A stretch of 64,000 nt of DNA from Crocodylus rhombifer (lineage: Eukaryota; Chordata; Crocodylia; Crocodylidae): NCBI GenBank assembly GCA_038503035.1, contig JAVSML010019084.1:55282-119281 (forward strand), read 5' to 3'. The notes beneath the pieces are model-generated. The model was given only the letters and a program-made list of their open reading frames with translations, searched no databases and was not told the DNA's origin. Positions 23,954-36,240 of the stretch are shown here, piece after piece. How positions within the stretch are numbered: position 1 is the stretch's first letter; each line of letters opens with the position of its first letter. Position numbers and translations under genes: made by a program.

Positions 23954-25038
23954 AAAACCTGACTTTCCCCACCTGTTAAATGATGACAATAATTTTATCT
24001 AACACACAGGGAGTGTCAGAAAGCTTAATTCACTCATCTTCGTTAAAGGGGTTTAAGATCTAGAGATAGAAACTCTGTGTAGCTGCAAAATACTGTCTCT
24101 AACTGTAACAAAACAACCAGCACTTATGAAGAGCTACGCTCTATAGTAAGCTTGCATTTCCTGAGCCTTGTCTTGAATGGTGAGATGCACTTTCATGAAC
24201 TTTAATAGACAGGGGACGCTGGACCAAGGTGCATTCTTATAAAAGTGGAGCTTGCATGTTAATAGATGTGTGAGGGCATGGCCTGAAAAATGAAGATCTA
24301 GCTCAGGCAATGGCTGAATCTACCCTGCAAAGAAATTGTATCCAGCCCATGAACATGGGGCAGTGGTGACAACTGCTAGCAAGGAGAAACAGTGGTAGCA
24401 GCTGGGTTGTGAGCAGAGGCCTGTCCTGGGACTGAACTGTGTTAATTTGGCCGATTGTTGCTAAATGGTTGTTGACCTCTGAACTAGGTCATTCAGAATT
24501 GGAACTGTTAAGGCTTGCTGCCACTTTGATTAAAAAGGCAATGAGACAGAACTCCCTGGTTTCTCTCCAAGTGGTCCCTTCGAGGCTGGCTTTAGTCCCA
24601 GTGTCTGGGGGAAAGGGTCAGGGAAGAGCAGTGCTGCTGCTGCCTATTCGGTGGATAGATAGAGGGTTTCAGTCAGTTTATCGGCTTCTTTCTCTTATTT
24701 TTCCCAAGAGTTTTTATTTCCAGCTGGCTTTCTCTTGCCTTGAGCTGCTTCTTTCTGCTCCAATTTACCATGCACTCTGGTTGCTATTATCTCCTCTTTT
24801 TAGTATCTGCACTTGACCCACACTAATCTAGTGTATTTTTTTAAAGCTACACTGAATACACTGACTCAGCCAGGAGCACTTAATTGGATTTGGGCAAGTA
24901 AAATGCCTGGAGAAGACAACAGCTGTTGCCAGATCTGACCACAGCTGGTCTCTCAATATGCAAGGAAGGAAAAGGTTGGTTTGCTGCATCCCAATCAGGT
25001 ACAGATATTATTTCCAGAGAGAAATTCTCTTCTCAGGT
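23954..25038. other. Unique sequence, no gene recognised
   Basis: A 125-codon plus-strand ORF (24439-24816) has a hydrophobic C-terminal end, but it shows no recognisable family and no splice or promoter context. I would not call it a gene. Confidence 0.35.
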
Positions 25039-25342
25039 CAGTGTTTCTCAACCAGGGCACCACAGCACCCTGAGGTGCCTTGAGATCCTTCCAGGGGTTC
25101 TGCATAATACTAGATGTGCAAACATCTGCATACTACTCACAAGTTAAACCCAGAGGTTTCAAATGAGAACCCATAGGACTAAAAACACATTGACCTGTTG
25201 TGGTCTTTCTGAGTTCTTTGCAACAGAAGAATTTCTCTATTCTTATTCTGTAATCAAGAACTCAGCCAAGAGCCAGCATTTTTCAAGGGGACTTTGAGTT
25301 TAACAAGAGATTTTTTAAGTCTAAAAAGTTTGAGAACTACTG
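25039..25342. mobile_element. hAT MITE with perfect 8-bp target duplication
   Basis: The left end is CAGTGTTTCTCAACCAGGG. The reverse complement of the right end is CAGTAGTTCTCAAACTTTTT. These are imperfect inverted repeats of the CAGTGGTTCTCAA hAT type. The flanks are an exact 8-bp duplication, tctcaggt, at 25031-25038 and 25343-25350. There is no coding capacity. Confidence 0.85.
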
Positions 25343-25350
25343 TCTCAGGT

Positions 25351-26143
25351 GGTGAGTGCAAGGGTGTAGATGTAGGTAAAAAGAAGACCCAAACCAACCC
25401 CAATGGTTCTTATGAGCATGGTGGCCCATTGAGTTAACATGGCTAAAAGTATAAATCATTTGCTTGCTCTACTTGTTTTGATTCTTACACAGATAGCTAA
25501 ATGTCCCAGAAAGCAAAGGCAAAGCAGCACACAGTAGAATGCATAGACCGGGGAGTATGTGAAAATGTCGAGATCATCAATTTAGACATAGATTGCAAAG
25601 AAGATGTTTGGTATGGTATTTGTGAGTTCATTCCAATGGTATTATGTAAAGCTACCTTTATCTTTCATTACATATAAAAACGCAGTTTGGAAGTACTATA
25701 TTGGCCCTGTATTGCCAGAGATGTTAAATAATGAACAGACTCTGATCCATGTGTCTCAGAGTTAGATACAAGTAGGAGAATATTGATTTGTAGTAGTGGA
25801 GGTAATTTCTAAATGAATTAAAGGAAGATGCCACTCTGCCTCGAGCTGTGCTATTTGCATATCATTGAGGACATCACCGTAGACAAGAACAATGGGACCT
25901 TTGTACATAGTGAACTGTGAAAAAAACAAACTGGTTGAAGATGGGGCACTGAAAAGCTAAAGATGCTGCAGGATTAGCTAGCCCAAATCATAGCTGTTCT
26001 AGCCATGGAGAAAGAGATGCACAAGAGAAACAAAATCAAGGATTATAAGAACATATGGATTTTTCTGAGGAAACTACGTTCAGGATATATGCTAGAGATA
26101 CTATGTATGACGGATAAATGACCTAGTGAAAAATGCAGCCCTA
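25351..26143. other. Unique sequence, no gene recognised
   Basis: AT-rich, with no repeat or gene recognised. Confidence 0.4.
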
Positions 26144-26543
26144 AGGGCCTTGTTACACAGAACAGGTCTAAGCAAAGTTCTGCCACTCCAGGGCAGGATT
26201 ATCTCTGATCCACACTACCCAGCCCCATATTCCATTAAGGTTTGGACATTCTCCACAGATGTGCCAGCCAAATTGAAGTCCTCCAGTATCACAGGATCTC
26301 TTGCACCCTCACCTGTAGAGCAGTGACAGAAGCCTGTCCTGGCTCACCAGCCTTGCAGTGGCAATGCACAGCTACAGCTCTTACTCCTGCCCCTGCTCAC
26401 CAGATGGCTAGTAGCAAATTGGAGTTGCGTAGGGGGGGCAGGGGGCAGAGGAAGTTTCTAAATTAAGAGCATGACTACTCCAAAACAGCACTAACACTGG
26501 TCAACGTATGTGTAGCTCATGGCATAAGGTGTAACAAGGCCCT
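26144..26543. mobile_element. Short TIR element (MITE), copy 2 of the 7.7-kb family
   Basis: It begins AGGGCCTTGTTACACAG and ends GTAACAAGGCCCT, a better preserved inverted repeat than in copy 1. It is collinear with 7723-8191 for most of its length, allowing small indels. No coding capacity is visible. Confidence 0.75.
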
Positions 26544-26944
26544 AAGTGTCTTTATATAAAATTTATCCTTCCACTAATACACACTAATTTTCAGGAGGCC
26601 TAATAACTAATATATCCTTAATCCTGCAAAGATTTACCCATTTAGTGACTCCACCCATGCATTTAACATTCTGTGTCTCCACCCATGTATTTTTACATTG
26701 TGTTCAAGCCTTTGCAAGATTGAGGGTTTACAATATGATTATGAGATATTTTAAGTATAGCCTGAAAAAGACACTGGGCCAGAATTCACAAACATTTGCT
26801 ACCAGGTGCAGTTTTTATTGCCATTGGTAATCCCAAAAGTTTTTATTCAGCAATATGCCCAGTAATAAGATTGGGCCCATAAATTATAACTCCATTTACT
26901 TTCCTGAAGTGATTGTTCTTCAGATATATAGGGAATAAAAGGAA
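26544..26944. other. Unique AT-rich sequence
   Basis: No gene or repeat is recognised. Confidence 0.4.
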
Positions 26945-27640
26945 GGGCCCAGGGTGGTATAGGACCACTACTGAATGGGCAAAAGCAATTGGTGACAGAC
27001 AGGGGCGACAAGGCTGAACTCCTCAATGAGTTCTTTGCCTCCGTGCCTCAGCAGATGCATGACAAACAGAACCAAGGAGGTGATACTTCCCCTCTAGTGG
27101 GCACTGGTCAGACCGCAGTTGGAGTACTGCATCCAGTTTTGAGCACCACACTTTAAGAGGGATGCAGATAACCTGGAGAGGTTCCAGAGAAGGGCCACTC
27201 ATATGGTTAAGGGCTTGCAGGCCAAGCCCTATGAGGAGAGACTAGGGCACCCAAACCTCTTCAGCCTCCACAAGAGAAGGTTGAGAGGTGACCTTGTGGC
27301 TGCCTATAAATTCATCATGGGGGCGCAGAAAGGAATTGGTGAGGCTCTACTCACCAAGGTGTTCCTGGGAGTTACAAGAAATAATGGCCATAAGCTAGCA
27401 GAGAGCAGATTTAGACTGGACATTAGGAAGAACTTCTTTACACACAGAGTGGCCAAAATCTGGAATGGGCTTGCAAGCGAGGTGGTGCTCTCCCCTACCC
27501 TGGGGGTCTTCAAGAGGAGGTTAGATAGACATCTGGCTGGGGTCATCTGAACCCAGCACTCTTTCCTGTCTATGCAGGGGGTCGGACTCGATGATCTATT
27601 GAGGTCCCTTCCGACCCTAACATCTATGAATCTATGATTT
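26945..27640 (+). mobile_element. CR1 LINE with internal deletion, plus strand
   Basis: Two separate parts of CR1 ORF2 are joined here. At about 26955-27062 one frame reads GPLLNGQKQLVTDRGDKAEL then LNEFFASV without a stop, which lies between the endonuclease and reverse transcriptase. Directly after it (about 27071 on), the sequence jumps to the C-terminal RT region, VRPQLEYCIQF with a TKEVILPL-like lead. It continues through an open frame at 27203-27550 (YEERLGHPNLFSLHKRRLRG ... RRLDRHLAGVI) to the 3' end with its catctatgaatctatgattt tail. The core RT region, including the catalytic motifs, is absent. Stops occur before 27203. The C-terminal frame is well preserved for a dead copy, suggesting moderate age. 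Confidence 0.9.
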
Positions 27641-30600
27641 CTTAAACATCCGAAGCATATGAATATGCAACTGTTGAATACATTTTGATTATGTTACTTG
27701 CTCATGGTTGAATAAGAAGTCTATAGTAGATCTAGGAAGTGAACCTAGATCTCCAGTCAGTGGCATAACTGATCCAGCTGTTACACATTATTATGGCTGA
27801 TCCATGTTAGAGATGGGTCTAGAGCCCTGAAGGCCCTAACTCCCACCTCTGTGATCATTCCTCTCTTCCATCCAGATCTTTTTGGAAATATGTACAGACC
27901 TCTTATTTCATGTCTGGACTCCATCAAAGCATTACAGTTTTGCAAATTCTGCAACAGACAAATTTTGTTGAGAAATTATTTCAAGGCAAATGTTTACTCA
28001 GCTCTCCTTTGACTGTGACTAAGAGTATTTCGTACTCAAATTATCCATCACATTTAATGCTGTTAACTTTTCAATACTGACTGAACAACCCACGGAATAT
28101 ACAAAAAAATCCTTCTGGGATTCTTTATCATCATAACAGTGATACAGAAGACATTTGTCCTCTCAGTGAAAAGCAATTAAACCATGTGATTGTCCAAAAC
28201 CCTGCAAGAACTTCTCAAACCATGAATGACAAACAGATTCACAGGTGAGACAAATCCTCATTGTTTCTCTTTTTTTTAAGACTCTTCTTGGGAGGCTGAA
28301 TGCAGAAAAATGGGAAGGGGTGTTAATTATCTAAGACAGGTAGGAATTGATTTTAAAGGTATAAAGGGATGGGGGGAGGGATATGCTGCAGTAAAACAGA
28401 CAAAGGGGTCTGTTTTTGTGCTTGGGGATTAGCTAGAGAAGACCATATAATCTTTGGGAATTTATTAGAAGTAGTTCAGCAAGATGGAATCCTCTATGGT
28501 TTTGTTGCTGATCTACCTTACCACAGGATAATGTGAAGAGCTATGTGATAATAATTGCCTGGGGAATAGATTTGGCACAGGGAGTCTGCTCAAGGTACTG
28601 TCTGGATTCTTGGCTTGGCTGCCTGCTGGTGTAGTTCCCTTAAGCCTGCAGACAGAGTGTTTGAATTGGAGGTCCATATATGGAGCAGTGGACTATGGGT
28701 AAGGCTTCCATGAGTTATAATCACCAGGGGTTTAGATGGTGCAAAGATTTACTTCTAGAATCTGTTGCTTAGTAGATTCTTAACTCTGAACTAGGAATAT
28801 ATGTTCTTCCATGCTATGCAAAGAGAAATCAGGGTGTTTATGCTGCAATCAATATAGCTGCCTAAATCCAAGTCCCCTGAGAGATTCTAGTCCTGGGGCT
28901 CTTCTACCCTATGTAAATCTGCTTGCTGGATCACTGTAGCGGCCTTCATGACATTTGTTTAATGTTATACTGTGTATGGCACAAGAAATGTAAAAAGAGG
29001 GGCTCAAGAAGGGGATCCGTTTCCTTTGGAATTTTTTCAAAGTCCTCGTTAGCTAAGAAACTTTATCTGAAGCTTCTAATTCTTGCAAGCATTCACTTAC
29101 ATTCTCTAGTTCCCTGATGTACTAAACTACTCTAGCTCCCACTGATTACCATAGGAGTTATAAGTTACTATAATTGGTCTGCTGCTTTCTGGTTGCCTGT
29201 GATTTACCTGGCCCAGAACTGGGCCTGGAGAAAGGGAAATGGTTTCAGTGGGTCATCCTCCTACTCTAATGCAGAATGATTCTGGGACCTCTAACTTAGC
29301 AGGACTGTTACAATGTAATCTGACCTCCTGCAGGATACTGACTATGGAATTTCACCTAGCAATTCCTATGTGAATGAATCTCAGACCCTTTATTTAATTC
29401 CAGATTAGGTTTCTAGGGTCTTTGGGACTTTTGGGGTACAAACATCAGCCAAGTACATTGTCATTTCCTTAATTTGGAAAAGGACTTGTTGTTAGAGCAA
29501 ATGCTACTGGAGCCAAGTTTCTAAGACCTCATCAAATAAGCTTGAATAATGCATGGAGTGTAAAACACTGAGGAAGATTGTCTTATCTGAGGGTGAATAT
29601 GAGGGGGTTTGAGAGTCTGACTAACCCCTACCTTGTCCAAACCAATACTGCCACACACAGTCAGTGCTGCTCATAGTTCTACTTCATGGAGCACAACAAG
29701 GAAAGTCTTATCTCCATGAACAATGGCAAATATAATCATGTAAGCCCATAATTAGTGCTTCACCTGGGGGTGAGCTTTCAACATTGTTTCCCAGGGTGAT
29801 GGTAAATCTTCAGAGTGCTGCTTCACTCTTCTAGACTGCTGACGTGTTTAGAAAACATACAGCAGCTGCAGCCATTTTAATATGATCACCACCAAACAAG
29901 CAAGAAACTGGCTGATTTAAAAATACGACTGAAAACATACCTTGTTAGTAGGTGCTACTCCTGTTACATGGCCAGCATGAGAGGAGGAATCATCCTGCCA
30001 AATGGATAAATGAGGCTTGGTATGTTCCTCTGTCTGTAATGGCCCTGGAAATCAGAGGCAATGTTAACAGTACCAGGCTGGTAAGAACAGTTTGGAATAA
30101 CATTTGGGAAGGGTCTTTGGATAATAAGTAAAGAAGCTTAATACTCCCCTTAATAGGAGACACTTAAGATTTTTTTAATCTTTATTCTGTAGGAGGCTCT
30201 TAATTCTTTTTTTTCCTTTTTTTTAAATCAAAACATTATTGACTTGCTTGTCTTGGTAGATGATGCCAGACTCCCTGTTTTCATCAAAACCCTGTACTAC
30301 AACCTAATCCCTTCAAGCAACCCAGCTATATTAAGAACAAATCTAGCTGTGATTCCCACAGAGTGCCATTATTCAAGGTGAATCGCATGCTTTTGTCCTC
30401 CTGAGATCTGCCTTTAGCAATATATGTCATCTTTAAGGTAGATCCTGTGAAGCTATCAAGCCAGTTTACTGCTAGTTTCTAGAAGAGATACTCAGTTCCA
30501 GCTTGGGTCTTATGAGTGGTAGGTGGGTTCAGAAAAATGATGTGGAGAACCTGCTTTAAGAGTCATTTTTGGGCTGACTATAACAAACTTTTTTTTTTAA

Positions 30601-30971
30601 CAGATTGTAGCCTGTTTGGAGTTGCCTTAAAATTTACAAACCTTCTTACTTTAGATTGATCAGCAAGTTTGCCAGTTAGATATTCAGTAAATACAGCATT
30701 GGTTGTAGGGGGCATGATACTTGTTTTAAGCAGAGATGGGGCTTACAGAAACTACTGGAACTTTAAGTCAGAGGTAAATGAAAAGTAATTATTAAATGTA
30801 ACCTCTTTCCTACTTGCGTCGCACAAACCTTTCTTCATGCATCATTTGGGGGAGAGGAATGCTATTAAGATGTAGTAGCTGGTTGCCTGTTTACATTTTC
30901 TTAGTCCCACAAGTAACTGTGCACTTATTTCAGAAGGCACATTCACTTCTGGCTTCTTGATGTCATCTTCC
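27641..30971. other. About 3.3 kb of unique AT-rich sequence, no gene recognised
   Basis: This is among the longest stretches with no recognised repeat. ORFs are few and short (64 codons at 28923-29117). A conserved non-coding element or a small exon could hide here, but the sequence alone does not show one. Confidence 0.4.
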
Positions 30972-31045
30972 TGCCTAGAGCTGGGGGGCTGGACCTTATG
31001 ATCTGCACGGTCCCATCCAGCCCCTTACAATCTATGATTCTATGC
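30972..31045 (+). mobile_element. CR1 LINE 3' tail fragment
   Basis: The ggctggacct...gatct...ccagccccttacaat segment followed by ctatgattctatg is the 3' end of a CR1 element, about 70 bp long. The rest is missing. Confidence 0.75.
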
Positions 31046-31801
31046 AGAGGACTGTGTGAAGGGTTTTTCTGAATCCTTTATGCCAGGCAATCTTCCTGTC
31101 CCATATAAATAAGCAATGTTGCAACCTCATGTTTACTTTCTGTGAACCTTTGTGCAGGTAACACCTAGTTGCTTAGATCTCTCCATGGGTGTCGGGGGTG
31201 GGAGAAAGAAACACAGAAGTAGAACAAACATATTGACTGAAGATTTACTTTTATGTTCTAGCTAATATTAGCGGAAATTTCTTCTCCTAATGGAAATTGA
31301 GTGGCTGATAATTTTCTGCTACTACCCAAGTAACTGCTTGGAAAATACCAGAATATCTGGGTCTAAACTTTCAAATGATTACTAATTTTGGGTACTTTGT
31401 ACTCAGCAATTCTAAAAATTGGACTATGGGTGTCAAAGTTGGGCACCAAATGCTGTTATTTGAATATTGAAGCTGAGGGCTATCACTGGTGGCCAATGAC
31501 TGACTGCTGGTTGGGAAAAAAAATATTTTACAAATGGCTAGCTGCCATTGCTTGCTGATCTGGTAAGTGTTGCTGATGTTATCTAAAAAGATCCTCCCAA
31601 CAAACTGAAACTAGAGAGCACACCTTTTGGCAATTCACTCTTAAATTTAGATATTCTATTCTTGTAAGAACAATATGAAACATCTGCAGCCCTGACCTTA
31701 AATAATACTAACTTCAGGATCTATTTGGATATTATCTAGTAACAGATATATTTGATAGTCTTGAGTAGCTTGAGATTATTATCAACATCATGACTCTAAT
31801 C
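31046..31801. other. Unique AT-rich sequence
   Basis: No gene or repeat is recognised. Confidence 0.4.
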
Positions 31802-32015
31802 CAGTGGTTCTCAAGTGGGGTACAGTAAGGCCCTTTCAAGGGTGATGTGCCAGTGCTGCTGCTGCTGACAACTTGGTGAAACTGCCTCATGTACTTAATG
31901 GGGAGCCTAAGAAGGAAGAGGCTTCAGCAGGAGGCAGACCTACCTGCATTAGGTTTGACAGATGACTTAATGCAGTCAGGTCTGCATCTTCCTGTTGCAA
32001 CCAGTTTCCAGTCAC

Positions 32016-33243
32016 CAGGGCTGTGCAAAATTTGGATGGGTGTTTCATTTCGAAGCTGTTTCAATGCATTTCAAGCTCAAAACAATGGAATTGAAACAAA
32101 ATAGAAGGCTTCAAAACAGCTTTGAAATGAAACGAGGGCACTCGAAACATTTTGAGTTTCAAAGCTGGGCTTGCCTGCAGCTAAACAGAAACTAATGGGG
32201 GGGGGAGAGGACTGCTCTGATATTGACATCTAGCTCCTGGTTCGATTCCCCAGCCATCTGATCATTTCCCCAGCTCTTCCTGTGCAGCGTGGGCCCCCAA
32301 TCTGCGCGCAGGGTTTCATCAGGCTGCTGCTGCAGCCTGGCGTCAGCAGCAGCTGCTTGGTGCAGCCTGTGCTGAGCACCAGGAAGATTGCAGTGCTGCC
32401 GCTGGCTCCAGCCTGCCATCAGCATGCAGATCCAGAGGCCTGCACCCCCTGGGAAGAGCTGGGGGAAGTGATCAGAGAGCTGGAGAATCTAACAGGGGCT
32501 GGGGGAATGTTCAAGTCGGGTCCCCCAGCTCTCCAATCTTTCCCCCAGCTCTCTGATCACTTCCCCCAGCTCTTTTCGGGGGGCACAGGGCCCCGGATGA
32601 TGCAGAATGACAGAAGGCTGCTGCTGCCAGCTGGTGATGGTGGCAGCTCTGGGCTATTTCCCCAGCTGGCAGCAGCAGCCTGCTAAAACCCCATTCAGAT
32701 CTGGGGGCCCATGCCCCCTGGGAAGGCTGCAGGACTGTGCCAGACAGATTTGGGTGCTGGCGCTGGCCCTAGCCAGCAGTGGCAGCCTGCTGTCATCCCA
32801 CACACAGATCTGGGGGCCCGTTCCCCTGGGAGGAGTCTGGCACAGCCCTCCTGAGGGGCACTGGCCCCCAGATCTGCGTGAGGGATGACAGCAGGCTGTT
32901 GCTGCTGGCAAGTGATATGAGTTTTGCTTTGAACAGTTTGAGGTACAATTTTCCAGAAACCCCTGCATCTATCTCCTTGAAACTTGTCAAGCTTTATGCC
33001 CTCAGAAGGGGCTACCATCCCTGTAATTTGCATCTGAATCAGGCAGGAAATAACAAAGTTATAGGCCTTTTTTTTATTTCTCCATTATAGCCTATGGGCG
33101 AAACATCAAAATACGTCAAAACAGCAAAACAGTTTTGATGAAACGAAATAGAACAGTGCTTTGAAACAGCAAAACAAAACACTGTCCCTTCAAAATGGTG
33201 AAATGGAAGTCAAAGCAAAATGGTGCTGTTTTGCACAGCCCTA
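32016..33243. mobile_element. hAT-like element, family A, copy 1 (nested)
   Basis: It begins CAGGGCTGTGCAAAATTTGG and ends GCTGTTTTGCACAGCCCTA. It is flanked by ccagtcac (32008-32015) and ccagtcag (33244-33251), a 7-of-8 target duplication. The outer 150 bp on each side are rich in tttcaaagc, gaaacaaaa and catcaaaa words shared with 36517-37682. The GC-rich interior carries strong hairpins, including a perfect 29-bp inverted pair at 32455-32483 and 32545-32573, and another pair around 32784-32819 and 32867-32902. Numerous ORFs (up to 134 codons, both strands) run through it but reflect repeated GC-rich units. No transposase is recognised. Confidence 0.8.
32455..32573. repeat. Perfect 29-bp inverted repeat with 61-bp loop
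   Basis: Arm 32455-32483 (agagctgggggaagtgatca...) is the exact inverse complement of 32545-32573. A weaker version of the same unit lies near 32250-32280. It forms part of the family A interior. Confidence 0.9.
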
Positions 33244-33346
33244 CCAGTCAGGCTTCCCACAAAGTAAGTGGGGAAGTTTCACCTGGTTGTGGTGGTGGTG
33301 GAAACACCTTGTTTGAGAACCAGAGAGGTAAAGTGAGGCAGTAAAA

Positions 33347-33423
33347 CAGTGATTTTCAACTGTCACTAGATTCAGAAAAGTTATGGAGAGTTGCCTTGAA
33401 TATAAAGCAGCTGAGAACTGCTG
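33347..33423. mobile_element. Very short hAT-terminal MITE
   Basis: The left end CAGTGATTTTCAACTG and the inverse of the right end CAGCAGTTCTCAGCTG enclose only about 77 bp. It lies 21 bp beyond the preceding hAT nest. The target duplication is not evident. Confidence 0.45.
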
Positions 33424-33427
33424 CTCT

Positions 33428-35782
33428 AGTCATGGTGGAACTTAGTATTCTACCTAAAAATGTGTGTATGTGAGTTAAATGAAGCTGTCCTTTCATATGC
33501 TTGTATGTTTTCTCAGTGTTGAGCTTGTAGCATCAGGAATTCACATGGAAGCTCCACCCTGTCTTAATAAAGCTAAGTAGCCATAGATAAAAACTTGTTT
33601 AGTTATGTGTAAAAAACAGAAGATGGACTTACGTGGTGAGTAGAGGCAGATTAATTGTAAAACAGATCATTTTTGGATAATTAGTGGATTCTCAGAGACA
33701 GTAACAATGAAACAAAGTACTAAGTCTGAGGCTATACTACCTAGAAGTCTTGTATGCGGTTCCCTACTCATCTGAATTGACAAATCTGTTTATAACCTAC
33801 TACGTTTGGAGAACACGAGAACACTGCAGGCTCCTGGTTATGTATACCGAAGGTTGGGTTTCTTAGATACTCCTCCATATGTTCCAGCGTGTTGTTTAAC
33901 AGTGACAGACATTTCTGATTTGTTCTGTTGGACTAGACTGTCCCAAGCAGCCTGCAACTGACCTCCCTTATAGCTTATCCCATGCTACTCTCAGGTTCCT
34001 AACTTTGTGAAATGAACTGGCACTTGATCAGCTGCATTTGACTTTCAGATGGTATATAGTAAGGAAACGAGTAATATCAAAGTTAACTCCAGAGGAATAA
34101 AGTCTTGCCAGCTTTTTGTAGGAAATCTTAATGCATCAGCTGCAAATTGAAATGCAGCCTGGTGAGACCTTGGAGGTAGAAAGGCAGGAGATTTGTCATA
34201 TCTACCATATAAACAAAAGAAGCTGGGATTGGCCTATTATTTAGACTCAGTTTTTCAGTCAGGAACTGCCCTGTCGTGGATAGGCCACTACAATGTATCT
34301 ACAAAGCCAACAATATTGTACTGGAAAGAAGAGTTTCATTTTGGGGACTTGAGCTGTCAACAGAATGCTTCATGGCCATCTGTTGTCCAGTAACCAAATG
34401 AGGTTGGATGTGCCATCACTTGAGTAGAATTTGACAGATACTGTCTCTGTTTCAATAATTTTGAGGGCAAAAGCAATGTAAGGTCAGACCAGATCAGATT
34501 ATAGCTGTCATAGCATAGACCTTAGCTGCCAAATACTTGCCTATGGTCTTTTTATCCCAAGCTAACTAATTTTAAGGCTAGCTCAGATAAGCTGAAATGA
34601 ACTTCAGAGAGGAAGTCTTTTACCCTGCAGTGTAGACACCCCTAATTTACAGAGGATGTTGGAGGCAAGATTCACATCTGTTGTGCATGTGTGTTTTTGA
34701 GAAAATGTCCCCAAAACACAACTTCAGTTATCTACTTAAGTGGCATTGTTGAATTCATCACAACATCCGTTACAAGGCAACATTTCCACCTTCTGGCTGA
34801 GTGATGGTAAGAAATAGAGACTCCCTCTCCAGTGGTGCAGTTGTATGTATGGAAAACAGTGCTAGCCATTATAGGTTTCTTCTTTCTGAATTTTCCAATA
34901 CTTTTCCCCTGAAACTGTTCTGGATTTAGAACCCAGATGCCTTTTTCCGGGAGGGATGGGGGAGGCACCTTCAAAGCGACCATGGCCTTTCCATTTGATA
35001 ACAGGCAAATTTATTGATACACCATGATAACAAAAAAGAACAAAAATGCAAGCAATCAAGCAATTCTATATCTCTACCAATCCAAGGCTGTCATCTGAGT
35101 CAAGAAATGTCTGGCCAGGATGCAGGCTTTACTCGGAAGGCTGTCTCTTAGGTGTCACATGACAGCAGCCTGGAGGTGGGATGCCAAAGCCCATGTTCCC
35201 CCACCCCAAAGGGGTGGATGAGACAGGTTGGGGTGTGCCCTGTGTCCATGGTTGCCTTGGGGACCCCTCCTGGGAGATGGGGACAGGGGCCCTCTAAGGG
35301 AGGAGGAGGACCTGGGCCCTTTGTTACTCTCATGCTTCTGCCTTTGTATTCTTTCCTCCTCTTGATGACTCTTCATCCATGGCTATCACTGCTTGTTCTC
35401 TCTCTGCAGTTGTCATACAGTCCACGTTATGTTCCGTCAGGTAATTCCAAGCCCATCACGTGCACACCCTTCCCAAAACAGGAATTTCAGGCCCCTCTCT
35501 TTGGCCCCGCAAGCTGGTGCCACCTTATTTCATGTTATGGAACAGTGTGATACATGTCCCCAGTTCCTCAGGTTATGTGTGCCTGTTTGTTAGACAGCCT
35601 GTCTGCTTCTGAAGGCTGAGAAAACTGTGCGCAAGACCCAGGCTTTTAGAAATCAGTTAACCCCTGCTGCCCATCCTGAACCATACTAATATAGGTATCT
35701 AATATACATATTACATAGCATTTCCAAGTTGTTTTCTTGTCAGTGTTCTTGAAGCTGTGAGTTTCATGTAATAATTATTTAC
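33428..35782. other. About 2.3 kb of unique sequence, no gene recognised
   Basis: Overlapping opposite-strand ORFs at 35148-35593 (up to 132 codons) have Pro-, Gly- and Leu-rich composition without a recognisable domain. Nothing here can be supported as an exon. Confidence 0.4.
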
Positions 35783-36240
35783 AGGGCTGGAAGGGAGGTT
35801 ATCTATTCCAAACCTCTGCTCAAAACAGGATTGTTCCTGACTAAACCATCCTCCAAAAGTGTTTCCCTTAAATCATCCAGAGAACTTCCAAGCATAAAGT
35901 GCCCACAGCCTCTCTGGACACCCTGTTCCAGTACTTAATCACCTTCATAGAGCAAAAGTTATTCCTTATATCCAACCTATATTTTCCTTGCTGCAATTTA
36001 TGGTGATTCCATCATGTCCTGTCCCCTATGTCTACAGAGAATAGTCTATCATCATCTTCTGCATAACTTCCCTTTGGGTATTTGAAGACTGATATCAATT
36101 CCCCTCTTTGTGGTCTCTTCTCTAGACTAAATAATGCCAATTCTTTCAGCCTTTCCTCATAATCCTCATAAATCATATTTGCTGGACTCTTAATCATTCA
36201 CATTGCTCTCTTCCAGATTCTTTCTTTAAACTCTTCTTGA
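35783..36240 (-). mobile_element. CR1 LINE, 5'-truncated, minus strand
   Basis: The plus strand shows the antisense of a CR1 3' region (ggctggaagggaggttat, then ctgctcaaaacaggattg). On the minus strand, an open frame at 36012-36197 reads YEERLKELALFSLEKR and FKYPKGSYAEDDDRLFS, the conserved C-terminal part of CR1 reverse transcriptase. The frame is limited to about 60 codons and the 5' remainder is absent. The 3' microsatellite tail is not clear. Confidence 0.85.

Larger units (their letters stand above)
31802..33325. mobile_element. hAT element split by a later hAT insertion
   Basis: The left end CAGTGGTTCTCAAGTGGGG (31802) and the right end GTTTGAGAACCAGAG (to 33325) are inverted hAT termini. 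The outer element's own sequence is 31802-32007 and 33252-33325. The intervening part is the inner element with its 8-bp duplication. A target duplication for the outer element is not clear. Confidence 0.6.

Noticed and set aside
27203..27550. 115-codon ORF with clean protein-like composition as a gene
   Set aside because: It is the C-terminal end of CR1 reverse transcriptase followed by the CR1 3' tail.
32193..33090. Cluster of GC-rich ORFs on both strands as a gene-dense island
   Set aside because: All lie inside a hAT-like element defined by termini and an 8-bp duplication. They arise from palindromic GC-rich units.
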